Position numbers and translations under genes: made by a program
Notes under the pieces: generated by a model
Databases searched by the model: none
Seen by the model: only the letters and a program-made list of their open reading frames with translations
Told to the model about the DNA's origin: nothing
Part shown: positions 43,177 through 51,830 of the stretch, in pieces
Numbering within the stretch: position 1 is the first letter of the stretch
How the letters are laid out: each line of letters starts with the position of its first letter
Origin: Brachybacterium alimentarium
GTDB lineage: Bacteria; Actinomycetota; Actinomycetes; Actinomycetales; Dermabacteraceae
Direction: 5' to 3'
NCBI RefSeq assembly: GCF_002332425.1
Contig: NZ_NRGS01000011.1
Location: 239,670 to 303,669 of the forward strand
Length of the DNA: 64,000 nt

Positions 43177-44454
43177 TCACCCGCGCTCGACGATCTGGCC
43201 GCCCTTCATGATCATCGTGAACGCCTCGTCGGGGCGGGCGAGGAGCGAGATGTCCTCGAGAGGGTCGCCCTCCACGAGCACGAGGTCGGCGATCGCCCCC
43301 TCCTCGACCACGCCGAGCACCCCGGGGTACGGGTTCCTCTCCCCGCACAGTCGCAGCAGCTCAGCATTGCGGATGGTCGCCTGCTGGAGCGCCTGGGCCG
43401 GGGTGTACCAGCGGGTGAGCTTCGCGAGCTGGGCGCCCTGCCGGGTGGCCAGGCGCGGGTCGAACAGGGTATCCGTCCCGAACGCCACCTTGATGCCGTG
43501 GGCGATGGCGAGCTCATAGGCGCGGTCGGTGCCGGCGACCATCGCCAGCTGCTTCTGCCGGCTCGGCCCGGACATCGGGATCACGTCCTCGTCGTCCAGG
43601 AACGGTTGCAGGCTCCACCACACGTCATGCTCGGCGAGCAGCTCGGCGGTCTCCTCGTCGATCAGCTGACCGTGCTCGATGCAGCGCACGCCGGCGTCGA
43701 CGGCGGTCCTGATCGCTCTCGGCGTGTACGCGTGCACGGTCACGTACGTCCCCCAGTTCTCCGCGGCGGAGACCGCCGCCCGCATCTCGGGGACCGTGTA
43801 CTGGGAGACGTCCAGCGGGTCGTAGTGGGAGGCCACGCCTCCGCCGGCCATGAGCTTCACCTGCGTGGCTCCCTGGCGGAGCACCTCGCGGGAGGCCCGC
43901 AGCACCTCCGCCTCGCCGTCGGCGATCGCGGCCACGCCGAGCAGCTCGACACGGCTGAGGTGACCGGCCGCGCCGCGCGGCACCTCGTGCGGCATGCGGA
44001 AGTCGCCGTGGCCACCGCTCTGCGAGATGAAGGCGCCGGACGGATAGATGCGCGGCCCAGGCGTGACGCCCTCGTCGATCGCGCGCTTCAGCCCGTGCGT
44101 GGGACCGCCGAGGTCCCGCACGGTCGTAAACCCGCGCTGCAGGGTGTTGCGGGCGCTGACCACGGCCTTCGCATAGAGATACCCGGGATCTCCGGACATC
44201 ATTCCGGCCGGCGAGATCTCGGTGAAGGCGGCGTGCCAGTGCGCGTCGATCAGTCCGGGGATCACCGTGCGACCGGTGCCGTCGATGACGCTCGAGGCAC
44301 CGTCTCCCGATGGCGCCGGGTTCGGGCCCTTCGACGGACTGATCGCGCTGATCGTGCTGCCGGCGATCTCGATGTCGTGCGGCCCGGTGATCACCCCCGC
44401 CCGGCTGTCGAAGACCATGACGTTCTGGATCCTGCTCGTGATCGTTCCGTTCAC
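43177..44454 (-). CDS. Amidohydrolase (imidazolonepropionase/prolidase-like)
   Basis: A 425-residue metal-dependent hydrolase. PGLIDAHWHAAF is the HxH site, VKLMAGGGVASH the carboxylated Lys region, VTVHAYTPRAIRTAVDAG and CIEHGQLIDEET carry two more His ligands, AFGTDTLFD the catalytic Asp. This is the layout of cyclic-amide/Xaa-Pro hydrolases in the amidohydrolase superfamily (subtype III). GTG 44454 has GGGAG 7 nt upstream and is preferred over the far upstream ATG. The substrate is unknown. Confidence 0.9.
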   Translation of the reverse strand: MNGTITSRIQNVMVFDSRAGVITGPHDIEIAGSTISAISPSKGPNPAPSGDGASSVIDGTGRTVIPGLIDAHWHAAFTEISPAGMMSGDPGYLYAKAVVSARNTLQRGFTTVRDLGGPTHGLKRAIDEGVTPGPRIYPSGAFISQSGGHGDFRMPHEVPRGAAGHLSRVELLGVAAIADGEAEVLRASREVLRQGATQVKLMAGGGVASHYDPLDVSQYTVPEMRAAVSAAENWGTYVTVHAYTPRAIRTAVDAGVRCIEHGQLIDEETAELLAEHDVWWSLQPFLDDEDVIPMSGPSRQKQLAMVAGTDRAYELAIAHGIKVAFGTDTLFDPRLATRQGAQLAKLTRWYTPAQALQQATIRNAELLRLCGERNPYPGVLGVVEEGAIADLVLVEGDPLEDISLLARPDEAFTMIMKGGQIVERG

Positions 44455-44597
44455 TGTGAACTCCCGTCTCGTCGCACTGCGCGGGAACTCTACTCCTGGG
44501 TAACTCAACAGGAGGTGACGTTCTGCGGGGAGTCGGGTGAACGCCGCCGTCGATTCGGGCGCCTGCTGCTCGAGAGCGATCTCGCGGTGCGGCCACC

Positions 44598-45239
44598 TCA
44601 TCCCGCCCGGTCAGAGCCCCTCGCGATCACGGCGTCCAGCCCTTCAAGGCCGGACACGAATCCTGGCTCAACCGCCGCCCGAGCTGCGCAATAGTGCTCG
44701 TACGCTGCCCGGGCCGTCGCGGGCCCTGCGGGAACGCGCAACAGGGAGAGCTCGTCCACCGCGCGGTCATCCAGGGCTGTCGCGTGGGGGTGGTGGGCGG
44801 TTCCTTCCTGGCGATCTGCAGCGACCATCCACTGGACGAGCGATTCGCGGATGATGCCGAGCGTCAGATGGAGCCCGATCAGATGACTGCCTCGCCCGAG
44901 CGTCACGGCCGCCAGTGCCGCGTCGAACCGGATGTCGTTATCTGCAGGTTGGTCCGGGAGCAGCCCTTCGGCACCCGTGATCGTGAGGTCGACCCGTCGG
45001 CCATCATCGAGCACGGCGCGCACCACGTGCTCATCGCCGTCCTGCACCGATTGCCAGGCCCACAGCGGCGCGCCGAGTGCCGCCTCGAGAGACACAGGGG
45101 ACGTGACGCGAACCATCACGTCCAGGTCGCTCCACGAATCGGTGGACGCCGGCTCGAGCATGGATCCGTAGACCTCGATCTCGGCGTCCGGGAGCGCCTC
45201 GCGAAGCGTGCTCAGGGTGTCGCCCTGCCACATGCTCAT
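44598..45239 (-). CDS. Nucleotidyltransferase-domain protein
   Basis: A 213-residue protein with EVYGSMLEPASTDSWSDLDV near residues 22-41, the GSx...DxD motif of pol beta-type nucleotidyltransferases, followed by a helical C-terminal half. Similar proteins include aminoglycoside adenylyltransferase-like and streptomycin-modifying enzymes, but no clear specificity. ATG 45239 is 6 nt after TAGTCT: leaderless. Confidence 0.8.
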   Translation of the reverse strand: MSMWQGDTLSTLREALPDAEIEVYGSMLEPASTDSWSDLDVMVRVTSPVSLEAALGAPLWAWQSVQDGDEHVVRAVLDDGRRVDLTITGAEGLLPDQPADNDIRFDAALAAVTLGRGSHLIGLHLTLGIIRESLVQWMVAADRQEGTAHHPHATALDDRAVDELSLLRVPAGPATARAAYEHYCAARAAVEPGFVSGLEGLDAVIARGSDRAG

Positions 45240-45267
45240 GGGCGTAGACTACGGCCTCTCACCCGCC

Positions 45268-46692
45268 TCAGCCGACCACCGTGGTGGCCGCGGAGTAGAT
45301 CCCGAGCGCGATGATCGCGATCGCGCTGATGATCAGCGCGACGTGGAGGAAGCGACCGCCCCGCAGCGCGGGCTCGATCCGTCCGCGCAGGTAGAGGGCG
45401 GAGACGGCGACGGCGGCCAGGAAGATACCGCCCGCGATGCCGCCGACCATGATCATCACCAGCGGCTCGTTGATCCACAGGAAGGTCAGCAGCCAGATGA
45501 TCGGCAGCAGCGCGATGAAGAACCGCATCCAGCCGTTGCGCTTGCGGGCGTCGGTCCAGTCGAACACCCCGATGATGGACAGGGCGTTGGCCCAGGATCG
45601 TGACCACGAGGGGATCGCGGCCCAGATCGTGGAGCCCAGCGCGGCGAGCGCACCGATGAGGAAGATGATCCGGCCCGGCTCGTCGAAGACGCCGGCGAAG
45701 GTCTCCGACAGCGTCAGGATCATCTCGTTGCCCTCGGGGACCAGGCCCTGCGGGTGCAGGACCGCGGCCCCGAGGATGTAGAACGCCGCGGTGGAGACGG
45801 TGTAGACGACCCAGGAGACCATCGCGTCCTTCTGCATGACGGCGATCCAGCCACGGGCCCGACGGCGGTAGTCCTCGGTGCCGTCGTTCGGACCCGACCA
45901 ACGGGCATAGCCCTTCTCCAGGCACCAGTAGGTGTAGGCCGTGATCTCCTCGGAGGCCACGCCGGTGAGGCCGAACATGGTCAGGGCGATGCCGATCGCC
46001 CCGAGGGGGAGCTTCAGCCCGAAGCCGGAGGCGAGGTCGCCGCCGGAGTACGCGAACTCGCTGAACGGCAGGGCGATCACCACGAGCACCGTGACGAGCA
46101 CGAACGTCATGGTCAGGATGGTCGCGACGTTCTCGATCAGCCCGTATCTGTTCGAGATCAGGGTGGCGATCGCGATGACGGTGACGACCACGGCCCAGAG
46201 GGTCACGGCGGCCGGCGAGAGCGGTCCGAACCCCAGCGGCGCGAGGATCGACAGAGCGGCCGCCATGCCGCCGATGAGCCCGCCGGTCTGGACGAGCTTG
46301 CTGATCGCCATGAGCGCCCACATCAGGAACACCCAGCTGACGGGTCCGATCCGCGGAGGGACCCGGTTGTAGCCCTCCATCCCGCCTTCGCCGGTCACGA
46401 TGGAGTAGCGCGCCATCTCCATCTGGACGGCGACCTTAACGATGGTCGAGACGAACACCAGCCACAGCAGCACGAACCCGGCCTGGGCGCCGAGCGAGGT
46501 GGCGGTGATGAGCTCCCCCGCGCCCACGACGGACGCGGAGACGATCAGGCCCGGCCCGAAGAACTTCGAGGAGGCGCGCCAGCCGACCGGCGGCTCCTTC
46601 ACCGCAGCAGGGTCGAGGGCGTACGGATCGCCGCTGACGAAGCGTTCGGGAGGCAGGTCCTGCTGGTCGGGTGCGGGGACGGACGCAGTCAC
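45268..46692 (-). CDS. Nramp-superfamily transporter lacking the canonical metal motifs
   Basis: A 474-residue membrane protein with about 11-12 helices and an Nramp fold. Helix 1 reads FFGPGLIVSASVVGAGE, so the DPGN of Mn/Fe Nramps is replaced by GAGE (residues 57-60); helix 6 (GIALTMFGLTGVASEEITAY) lacks the MPH signature. It therefore belongs with the divergent Nramp-related transporters, some of which move Mg2+ (NRMT). ITATSLGAQAGF and the long loop after helix 6 (KGYARWSGPNDGTEDYRRR) are distinctive. GGAAAG before ATG 46692. The substrate is uncertain. Confidence 0.85.
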   Translation of the reverse strand: MTASVPAPDQQDLPPERFVSGDPYALDPAAVKEPPVGWRASSKFFGPGLIVSASVVGAGELITATSLGAQAGFVLLWLVFVSTIVKVAVQMEMARYSIVTGEGGMEGYNRVPPRIGPVSWVFLMWALMAISKLVQTGGLIGGMAAALSILAPLGFGPLSPAAVTLWAVVVTVIAIATLISNRYGLIENVATILTMTFVLVTVLVVIALPFSEFAYSGGDLASGFGLKLPLGAIGIALTMFGLTGVASEEITAYTYWCLEKGYARWSGPNDGTEDYRRRARGWIAVMQKDAMVSWVVYTVSTAAFYILGAAVLHPQGLVPEGNEMILTLSETFAGVFDEPGRIIFLIGALAALGSTIWAAIPSWSRSWANALSIIGVFDWTDARKRNGWMRFFIALLPIIWLLTFLWINEPLVMIMVGGIAGGIFLAAVAVSALYLRGRIEPALRGGRFLHVALIISAIAIIALGIYSAATTVVG

Positions 46693-46746
46693 GAGGGGCT
46701 CCCAGGAAAGAGGTCGGCGCCGCCATGCGCCGTGGCTGCGTCGAGC

Positions 46747-47160
46747 CTAGTGCGCACCTCCTGGCGGGGGCGACCCGACATGCTGCACCGCGGCCCGGGC
46801 GCCCTCCGGCACGAGGGCGAGGTCGTCGACACGGTCCAGCGGGATCCAGCACGGCTCGTACACGTCGGCCGCGTCTGACCGGTCCGCCTCCGGCCCGCCG
46901 AGCACCGGCGGCGCGAACTCGGTGCGCACCACGAAGTACAGAGCCGGCGCTCCTGACTCGAGAGGGATGGGCAGGAGCACGCCCAGCTCCCCCTGCAGAC
47001 CGGTCTCCTCGACGAGCTCGCGCAGGCAGGCAGCCTGAGGACTCTCTCCGGACTCGATCCCGCCGCCCGGGAGCACGACGTATTCCCGGCCGCCCCGTCG
47101 GCGCCGCATCACGAGGAGATGGCCGTTCTCGACCACGACGGCGACTGCACGGATCCGCAT
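46747..47160 (-). CDS. Nudix hydrolase
   Basis: A 137-residue pyrophosphohydrolase. The Nudix box GGGIESGESPQAACLRELVEET G is complete (Gx5Ex7REUxEExGU; REL-VEET-GL at residues 47-56). ATG 47160 is 6 nt after TAGCCT (47167-47172, minus strand): leaderless. Specificity is unknown. Confidence 0.93.
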   Translation of the reverse strand: MRIRAVAVVVENGHLLVMRRRRGGREYVVLPGGGIESGESPQAACLRELVEETGLQGELGVLLPIPLESGAPALYFVVRTEFAPPVLGGPEADRSDAADVYEPCWIPLDRVDDLALVPEGARAAVQHVGSPPPGGAH

Positions 47161-47248
47161 CGACTCAGGCTAGCTGTGGCGAGATCCCCCTGCGGGTGGA
47201 CCCGCTCGAGACCGCGGGCTGACTCACCGCGGCAGGGCCGGTTCCTAG

Positions 47249-47608
<360 letters not shown>

Positions 47609-47715
47609 GGCTGGCACCGCTCCTCTGGTCCGCCTATTCCGCTCGTCGGCCCCGAGGCCTACGCTCGGCGACGAGCGTGCGGCATCGAGCCCGCGCCGGC
47701 GTCGAGGAGGACACC

Positions 47716-48147
47716 ATGCCCGCAGCCCTGCACCCCTACCTCAACTTCGACGGGAACTCCCGGGAGGCCTTCGAGTTCTACGGCCACGCCCTCGGAGCGA
47801 TCCCGCAGTTCGTGACCTTCGGGGAGGCGGGCGCCGTCCCGGTCGACCATCCCTCCGCGGACAAGGTCATGCACGGCTCCCTCGAGGTCACCGAGCTGAT
47901 CCGTCTGTACGTCTCGGACGTCATCGAGGGCATGAGTCCCGACGGCTTCACCCCGGGCACCAACGTCACCCTCTCCCTGATGGGCGACGACGAGACGCTC
48001 CTGCGCAGCGCCTACGAGAGGCTCTCCGAGGGCGGCAGCATCACGATGCCGCTGGAGAAGCAGATGTGGGGCGACGTCTACGGCTCGTTCACGGATCGCT
48101 TCGGCATCGTCTGGCAGGTGAACATCAGCGCACCGGCGCAGGGCTGA
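47716..48147 (+). CDS. VOC-family (PhnB-like glyoxalase fold) protein
   Basis: A 143-residue protein: HPYLNFDGNSREAFEFYGHA is the PhnB-type start, and MWGDVYGSFTDRFGIVWQVN the family end. GAGGAGG lies 6 nt before ATG 47716. Metal ligands of true glyoxalases are not clearly kept. It abuts the convergent GNAT gene with no gap between stop codons. Function unknown. Confidence 0.9.
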   Translation: MPAALHPYLNFDGNSREAFEFYGHALGAIPQFVTFGEAGAVPVDHPSADKVMHGSLEVTELIRLYVSDVIEGMSPDGFTPGTNVTLSLMGDDETLLRSAYERLSEGGSITMPLEKQMWGDVYGSFTDRFGIVWQVNISAPAQG

Positions 48148-49119
48148 TCAGCCGACGGGCCCCTCGAGGATCGTCAGCTGATCGACGATCCGGAAGCCGA
48201 TGGCGCGGTTCAGCGCGAGCATCGGCGCGTTGTCCAACGCGGTATAGGTCTGGATCCACCGGGCGTCGTTCACCTCGTGGAGCGTCATCAGATTCTCGAG
48301 GTTGGCGAGCTTGAGGGCGCGGCCCACGCCGTGGCCGCGATGGCCGCGGTCCACGAGGGTGTCGTCCTGGGTGAGGATCTCGGGATCGTGACGGTTCACG
48401 AAGATCTCGGTGTAGCCGACGCTCCTGCCGTCGAGCCGGGCGAGGCTGCGCACCAGGATCCAGCCCTGGTCGGCCATCCGCTGCTCGCTGCGACGCACGC
48501 TGCTCACGTCGCTGCGGGTGGCGGGCCGGGTGAGGTCGCCCATCGGCACGTCCTCCTCCATCTGGGTGGTCAGGCGCGTCCAGTCCTCGATCACGTCGTC
48601 GGGGCAGGCCCCGGTCCACGACCGCACCTCCACGCCCGGTGCGCTCCGCTGCTGCGCGCGCAGTGCGGCGGCCTCGACGGGCAGGTCCAGCAGCAGCCGA
48701 TGCTCCTGATGGCCCGCGCGCAGACCGAGCGCGGTCCCGAACGCGACGCCGGCCTCGGAATACGTCTCCGCCTGCGCCACCTCGGCAGCCCCCCGCAGGC
48801 GCTCGCGCACCGCCTCGGCGAGCGCGGTCCCGATGCCCTGACGACGGGCGTCGGGCAGCACGGAGATCTCGACGTCGGCGGCTTCCCCGGGGTCCGCGTC
48901 GGCCCCGGCGGCGCCGACGGGACGGCCCTCGAGAGTCGCGGTCAGCAGCACCGAGGTGCGACCGGGCTTCGGGTCCCCGTACTGCGCCAACGTGGTCTCC
49001 GCGCTCGCCCACCAGGCCGCCTCGCGCCCGGCGTTGAAGCCCTCGCCGAGCAGGGCGTTCCAGGCGCGGAGGTCATCCGGGCGGGTGAGGTCGACGTCGG
49101 CGATCTGCAGGGAGCTCAT
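48148..49119 (-). CDS. Tandem GNAT acetyltransferase
   Basis: A 323-residue protein with two GNAT domains. Domain 1: SVLPDARRQGIGTALAEAVR (acetyl-CoA loop RRQGIG). Domain 2: DTLVDRGHRGHGVGRALKLA (RGHGVG loop) and NAPMLALNRAIGF. Both loops are canonical, so both halves could bind acetyl-CoA. This layout occurs in actinobacterial enzymes related to mycothiol synthase (MshD) but the specific pattern here does not prove that role. ATG 49119. Confidence 0.88.
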   Translation of the reverse strand: MSSLQIADVDLTRPDDLRAWNALLGEGFNAGREAAWWASAETTLAQYGDPKPGRTSVLLTATLEGRPVGAAGADADPGEAADVEISVLPDARRQGIGTALAEAVRERLRGAAEVAQAETYSEAGVAFGTALGLRAGHQEHRLLLDLPVEAAALRAQQRSAPGVEVRSWTGACPDDVIEDWTRLTTQMEEDVPMGDLTRPATRSDVSSVRRSEQRMADQGWILVRSLARLDGRSVGYTEIFVNRHDPEILTQDDTLVDRGHRGHGVGRALKLANLENLMTLHEVNDARWIQTYTALDNAPMLALNRAIGFRIVDQLTILEGPVG

Positions 49120-49187
49120 GCAGTCATCGGACCATGGGCGACCGGGCGGGACAACCGATATCCGCCGGCTCGTCGCGTCGGAGCTGC

Positions 49188-50387
49188 TCAGCGGGTGCGC
49201 GCGAGCTCCTCGTCTGCCACGATGCGGGGCGCGGTCGACGGCGCGAGCAGGGCAGCCACGAGCACCACGGCGAGCGGCACCACGAGCGCATGGCGCAGTC
49301 CGACGTGCTCGCCGAGGAAGCCGAGCGTGGGCGGACCGACGAGGAAGGCCAGGTAGCCGATGGTCGAGGCGAGGGCCACGCGGGCGGCCGGATTCGTGCC
49401 CGAGTCCCCCGCGGCGGACAGCGCCAGCGGGAAGCCGAGCGACGCGCCGAGCCCCCACAGCACCACGGCGGCCACGGCCACCGCTTGGCTGTCGACGAAA
49501 GCGATCAGCACCAGCCCGGCGGCGGCGAAGAGCGCGCTGACCATGAGCACGCGGGAACGGCCCACCCGGGCGACGATCGGTCCGCCGGCGAAGCGGCCGA
49601 CGGTCATGGACGCGGCGAACAGGGCGAACACCGTCGAGCCCATGGTCGCGCCGAAGCCGTGGCCGTCGACCATGATCAGCGGCAGCCAGTCGTTCGCGGT
49701 GCCCTCGGCGAGGGCCATCGCCAGCACGATGCAGCCGATGAGCACCAGGCGGGTGTCCTTCCAGAGGGCGGGTCGCGGCGTCGCCGTCTGCTCCGCCCGC
49801 TCCTCGGCGGAGATGAGCCCGACGCCGGAGGGGATCGAGCGCATCGCCCAGACCAGCAGCACCGCCCCGATCGCGGAGGTCAGCACGAGGTGCGGCAGCA
49901 CCGGGAACCCACCCGCGTTGGCGAGGATCCCCAGCCCCGCACCGATCACGGTGCCGAGGCTGAAGCAGCCGTGCAGCGCGGGCAGGAACGGTCGCCCGCC
50001 GAGCTTCTCGACCTCGGCCCCCTCGACGTTCATCGCGACCTCGCCGCTGCCCATCCCGGCCCCGAACAGGGCCAGGCCGAAGGCGGTCAGCAGCGGCATG
50101 CCGGCGACGGCCCCGAGCGAGATGACCGGCAGCGCGATGACGATCAGGGTGGATCCGGCCAGGACCACGGGACGCGTGCCCAGGCGCATGACCAGCGGAC
50201 CCGAGGAGAGGATGCCGATCATCGAGCCGACGGACAGGCCGAAGAGCACCAGCCCCATCTGCGCGGTGGACGCATCGAGCTGGTCCCGCACGATCGGGGT
50301 GCGGGTCACCCATGCCGACATGCTCAGGCCCGGCAGCAGGAACAGGGCGTACAGCGCCCAGCGACGGCGACGCAGAGGGATGGGCAC
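49188..50387 (-). CDS. MFS transporter, YbjJ-like
   Basis: A 399-residue, 12-helix facilitator. LPGLSMSAWVTRTPIVRDQL, GSGEVAMNVEGAEVEKLGGR and LPALHGCFSLGTVIGAGLG are hallmarks of the YbjJ/fucose-permease-like branch. Substrate unknown. ATG 50387 has AGGAG upstream (minus strand). Confidence 0.9.
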   Translation of the reverse strand: MPIPLRRRRWALYALFLLPGLSMSAWVTRTPIVRDQLDASTAQMGLVLFGLSVGSMIGILSSGPLVMRLGTRPVVLAGSTLIVIALPVISLGAVAGMPLLTAFGLALFGAGMGSGEVAMNVEGAEVEKLGGRPFLPALHGCFSLGTVIGAGLGILANAGGFPVLPHLVLTSAIGAVLLVWAMRSIPSGVGLISAEERAEQTATPRPALWKDTRLVLIGCIVLAMALAEGTANDWLPLIMVDGHGFGATMGSTVFALFAASMTVGRFAGGPIVARVGRSRVLMVSALFAAAGLVLIAFVDSQAVAVAAVVLWGLGASLGFPLALSAAGDSGTNPAARVALASTIGYLAFLVGPPTLGFLGEHVGLRHALVVPLAVVLVAALLAPSTAPRIVADEELARTR

Positions 50388-50526
50388 GAAGGCTCCTCAG
50401 AAGGGGTGGGGGGGCGACGGAGTCCGCCGCAATGCACGGTCGTACACACCGCGCTGGCCCAATCTAGTCGCCTTCGCGCAGGCGTGGGAACCCGCGCTAC
50501 CGTGGGGGAGCTCCCCAGGAGGTGCG

Positions 50527-51516
50527 ATGAATCCGGATGCCGCGGACACCCTCGGGATCGACGGCAGGTGGTTCGACCCGCTGTGGCGGATCACCGTCGA
50601 TCTGACCCCGCTCGAGCAGGCGCTGCTGGACTCGTGGCCGGTGCGCCGCCTCGGCTTTGTCGCGCATGCCGGCGCGGCCTCGCTGACCACGACGCGGACG
50701 TACTCTCGGCTCGAGCATTCCCTCGGCGTTCTCGCCCTCGTCGCGCATTTCGCTCCCGATGACCAGGTCGCGCGCGCGACCGCGCTGCTCCATGACGTGG
50801 GCCACCTGCCCTTCAGCCACACGCTCGAGGGCATCGAGGGCCTGGACCATCACGAGCTGGGCCACGCCCGGATCCGGTCGATGGGTGAGCTGCTGGCGCA
50901 GCACGGTCTGGACGCCGAGCGTCTGCTCGAGGTGGACGACGGCCGCATCGACTCCCCGCTGACCAGCCGCCCCGGCGGCATGAAGCTCGACCACCTGGAC
51001 TCCTTCCTGCGCAGCGGCCAGGCGCACGGGCGCACCCGGTCCCTGCCGGCGATGGTGCTTTCCCGGCTGCGGCTCCTCGAGGGCACGGTGGACACGGATG
51101 CGGAGACCGGTGCCGAGCTGGTGCGGCTGGCGGTCGCCGAGGCTCGGGCTCAGCGCTCTCCCGCCGATGTCGTCCCCGTCGCGGTACTGCGGCACCTGGT
51201 CACCACGGCACTCTCGGGCGAGGATCCCGATCTGAGCGTCGAGGAACTCGTCGAGATGACCGACGACGAGCTCCTCGCGGCTCTCCGCGACTGCCCGTCG
51301 ACGGCCGAGGAGGCCGAGATGTTCCAGAAGCACCCGCTGAGCTGGCGACTGCTCGCAGAGCACGACGACGAAGGCGCCGGAACAGCCCGGGTGGAGCACC
51401 GCATCACCCGCACGTATCTGGACCCACCGAGCGTCGACGGCGAGCTGCTGCAGAGCTCCGAGGCCGACGAGCTGCGCCGCGGCCTCCCCCTGGTCTTCGT
51501 CCTGCACCGGCGGTGA
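50527..51516 (+). CDS. HD-domain phosphohydrolase
   Basis: A 329-residue protein. RLEHSLGVLALVAHFAPDDQ and ATALLHDVGHLPFSHTLEGI give H...HD of a metal-dependent phosphohydrolase, and a further conserved Asp is in MKLDHLDSFLRS. The layout is that of dGTPase-like HD proteins of the SAMHD1/YfbR group. CAGGAGGTG stands just before ATG 50527. Substrate unknown. Confidence 0.9.
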   Translation: MNPDAADTLGIDGRWFDPLWRITVDLTPLEQALLDSWPVRRLGFVAHAGAASLTTTRTYSRLEHSLGVLALVAHFAPDDQVARATALLHDVGHLPFSHTLEGIEGLDHHELGHARIRSMGELLAQHGLDAERLLEVDDGRIDSPLTSRPGGMKLDHLDSFLRSGQAHGRTRSLPAMVLSRLRLLEGTVDTDAETGAELVRLAVAEARAQRSPADVVPVAVLRHLVTTALSGEDPDLSVEELVEMTDDELLAALRDCPSTAEEAEMFQKHPLSWRLLAEHDDEGAGTARVEHRITRTYLDPPSVDGELLQSSEADELRRGLPLVFVLHRR

Positions 51517-51528
51517 GGCCGTGGGGCG

Positions 51529-51732
51529 TCACCGCAAGAAGATCAGCGTGACCAGCGCATCGAGGGCGACTCCGTGCGATGCCCCGGGCAGATGCATCGG
51601 ATGCGGCTCGAGCACGATCACCCCGGTCACGGCGACGAGGAGCAGTGCGACCACGGCGGCGGCGCACAGGGCGAGCGCCGTGAAGGCGCGCCGCTCGATC
51701 GCGACGAGGCTGGACATCTGCTCGTGGGTCAT
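51529..51732 (-). CDS. Small membrane protein of unknown function
   Basis: A 67-residue open frame with one strong hydrophobic segment (ALALCAAAVVALLLVAVTGV, residues 19-38) and a second at the C terminus (ALDALVTLIFLR). Its codon use fits the genome. It lies between the HD gene and larC; no family recognised. Confidence 0.5.
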   Translation of the reverse strand: MTHEQMSSLVAIERRAFTALALCAAAVVALLLVAVTGVIVLEPHPMHLPGASHGVALDALVTLIFLR

Positions 51733-51830
51733 ACCTCTAGATTAGGCCCCCGGCAGCGCACGTGCCACGGTCCCCGGCAACAGCCGTTCACCGCTGCCCG
51801 TTCCGCGCCGGGACCTCTACGATCGTGCTC

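Noticed and set aside
49134..50762. Long plus-strand open frame over the YbjJ-like MFS gene and into the HD gene
   Set aside because: The composition is antisense-like and the real genes on this stretch are well supported.
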